From NCBI GenBank assembly GCA_964478425.1, contig CAYZIB010000026.1, positions 1-6,754 on the forward strand: DNA of 6,754 nucleotides. Reading direction: 5' to 3'. The translations under genes and the position numbers were made by a program. Source of the DNA: CAYZIB01 sp964478425. Its GTDB lineage: Bacteria; Bacillota_I; Bacilli_A; Acholeplasmatales; WRBM01. Positions 5,863-6,754 of the stretch are shown here, in pieces (the first letter of the stretch is position 1; each line of letters begins with the position of its first letter). A model generated the notes under the pieces. The model was given only the letters and a program-made list of their open reading frames with translations, had not been told where the DNA came from and made no database searches.

Positions 5863-6754
5863 TGCAACAAAAACCACAAACTCCAAAAAGAAAAGCTGGT
5901 GGAGCAGCATTATATATTGTAATTGTAATGACAATTATTTCAATTATTATGATTTATAACATGATTTCAACAAATAAATATAAAGAAGTTAGTTATGATT
6001 TTGTAATTGATAATACGGAAGTAATAACTGAAGTAGCAGTCACTCCTGTTGGTGGAGAAAATTATTTTTTATCTAAAATGTATTTTATTACAAAAGATAA
6101 TTCAAGATATTTTTGTTATGTTGATAGTACACAATTAGAAAATTTTCAAAGTGAGATAGTTGATTTAAATATTAAATACTATAATTCTCCTAAAACAGAA
6201 AATACGTTTTTAACAGTTGTATTATCTTTAATTCCTTACATTATTTTAATTGGTATAGTTATATTTTTCTTTAAAGCAACTTCAGGAAATAATAATAAAG
6301 CATTTGATTTTGCTAAAAGTAGAGCAAGAGAAAACAAATCAAAAAATACAACATTTAATGATGTTGCAGGTTGTGATGAAGAAAAAGAAGAACTTGCAGA
6401 AGTTGTGGATTTTTTAAAATCTCCTAAAAAATATACAAAAATGGGAGTAAGAATTCCTAAAGGTGTATTATTGGTTGGACCTCCAGGAACTGGTAAAACA
6501 TTATTAGCTAGAGCTGTTGCAGGAGAAGCAAGTGTTCCATTTTATACAATTTCAGGTGCTGATTTTGTTGAAATGTTTGTAGGTGTTGGTGCATCTAGAG
6601 TTAGAGATCTATTTAAAACAGCAAGAGAAAATGCTCCATGTATTATTTTTATTGATGAAATAGATGCTGTTGGGCGTCAAAGAGGTGCAGGTCTTGGTGG
6701 AGGACATGATGAAAGAGAACAAACATTAAATCAATTATTAGTTGAAATGGATGG
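5862..6754 (+). CDS. ftsH: ATP-dependent zinc metalloprotease FtsH, N-terminal part
   Basis: FtsH is a hexameric membrane-anchored AAA+ protease that extracts and degrades misfolded membrane proteins and selected regulators. The frame starts at ATG 5862 and is still open at the right edge, giving 297 complete codons of a protein usually near 600-700 residues. Visible parts in order: a short basic N-terminus, a first membrane helix (about 17-36), an extracytoplasmic domain (about 37-112), a second helix (about 116-138), then the AAA domain. The AAA domain begins at TFNDVAG (164-170), has Walker A GPPGTGKT (206-213), the pore loop MFVGVG (238-243) and Walker B IIFIDEID (261-268). The arginine-finger region and the HExxH zinc protease site lie beyond the window and cannot be checked. 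Its ATG overlaps the tilS stop by one base (TAATG). In B. subtilis SpoIIE is an FtsH substrate, so sharing an operon with the spoIIE-like gene is notable. Confidence 0.96.
   Translation, partial: MQQKPQTPKRKAGGAALYIVIVMTIISIIMIYNMISTNKYKEVSYDFVIDNTEVITEVAVTPVGGENYFLSKMYFITKDNSRYFCYVDSTQLENFQSEIVDLNIKYYNSPKTENTFLTVVLSLIPYIILIGIVIFFFKATSGNNNKAFDFAKSRARENKSKNTTFNDVAGCDEEKEELAEVVDFLKSPKKYTKMGVRIPKGVLLVGPPGTGKTLLARAVAGEASVPFYTISGADFVEMFVGVGASRVRDLFKTARENAPCIIFIDEIDAVGRQRGAGLGGGHDEREQTLNQLLVEMD

Overview
The window is very AT-rich and reads as a low-GC member of the Bacilli/Erysipelotrichia/Mycoplasmatota side of the Firmicutes. The gene content (maf, a spoIIE-type phosphatase, tilS, ftsH) and the AAGGTGAT/GAGGTGAT-type ribosome binding sites fit this. 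All seven tryptophans I found in the reading frames are TGG and the long frames stay open with TGA as a stop. This argues for the standard bacterial code rather than the TGA=Trp code of Mycoplasma/Spiroplasma. I cannot name a genus.

Layout. Positions 1-288 hold the 3' end of a plus-strand gene for a small two-helix membrane protein of unknown function. Positions 289-581 are intergenic, with one clear hairpin terminator (493-524) whose U-tract lies on the minus strand. Positions 582-2262 carry a minus-strand two-gene operon. Its first gene is maf (nucleotide pyrophosphatase) and its second is a DUF362 protein with a C-terminal two-cluster ferredoxin domain; the two overlap by 26 bp. A compact divergent intergenic region (2263-2354) contains a good sigma-A-type promoter for maf. 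From 2355 to the right edge runs a tight plus-strand operon: spoIIE-like gene, tilS, then ftsH, which is cut by the window end.

Biology. The right-hand operon is a condensed version of the Bacillus subtilis spoIIE-yabS-yabT-tilS-hprT-ftsH neighbourhood, without yabS, yabT and hprT. SpoIIE is a membrane phosphatase that activates the forespore sigma factor in spore formers, and in B. subtilis FtsH degrades it, so a protease and its likely substrate share an operon here. TilS is an essential tRNA-modifying enzyme and FtsH is the membrane quality-control protease. The main points worth a second look are the complete SpoIIE catalytic module in such an AT-rich, compact setting and its missing N-terminal cytoplasmic tail. 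I see no CRISPR array, insertion sequence, tRNA or rRNA, and no strong evidence for an undescribed defence or mobile system.
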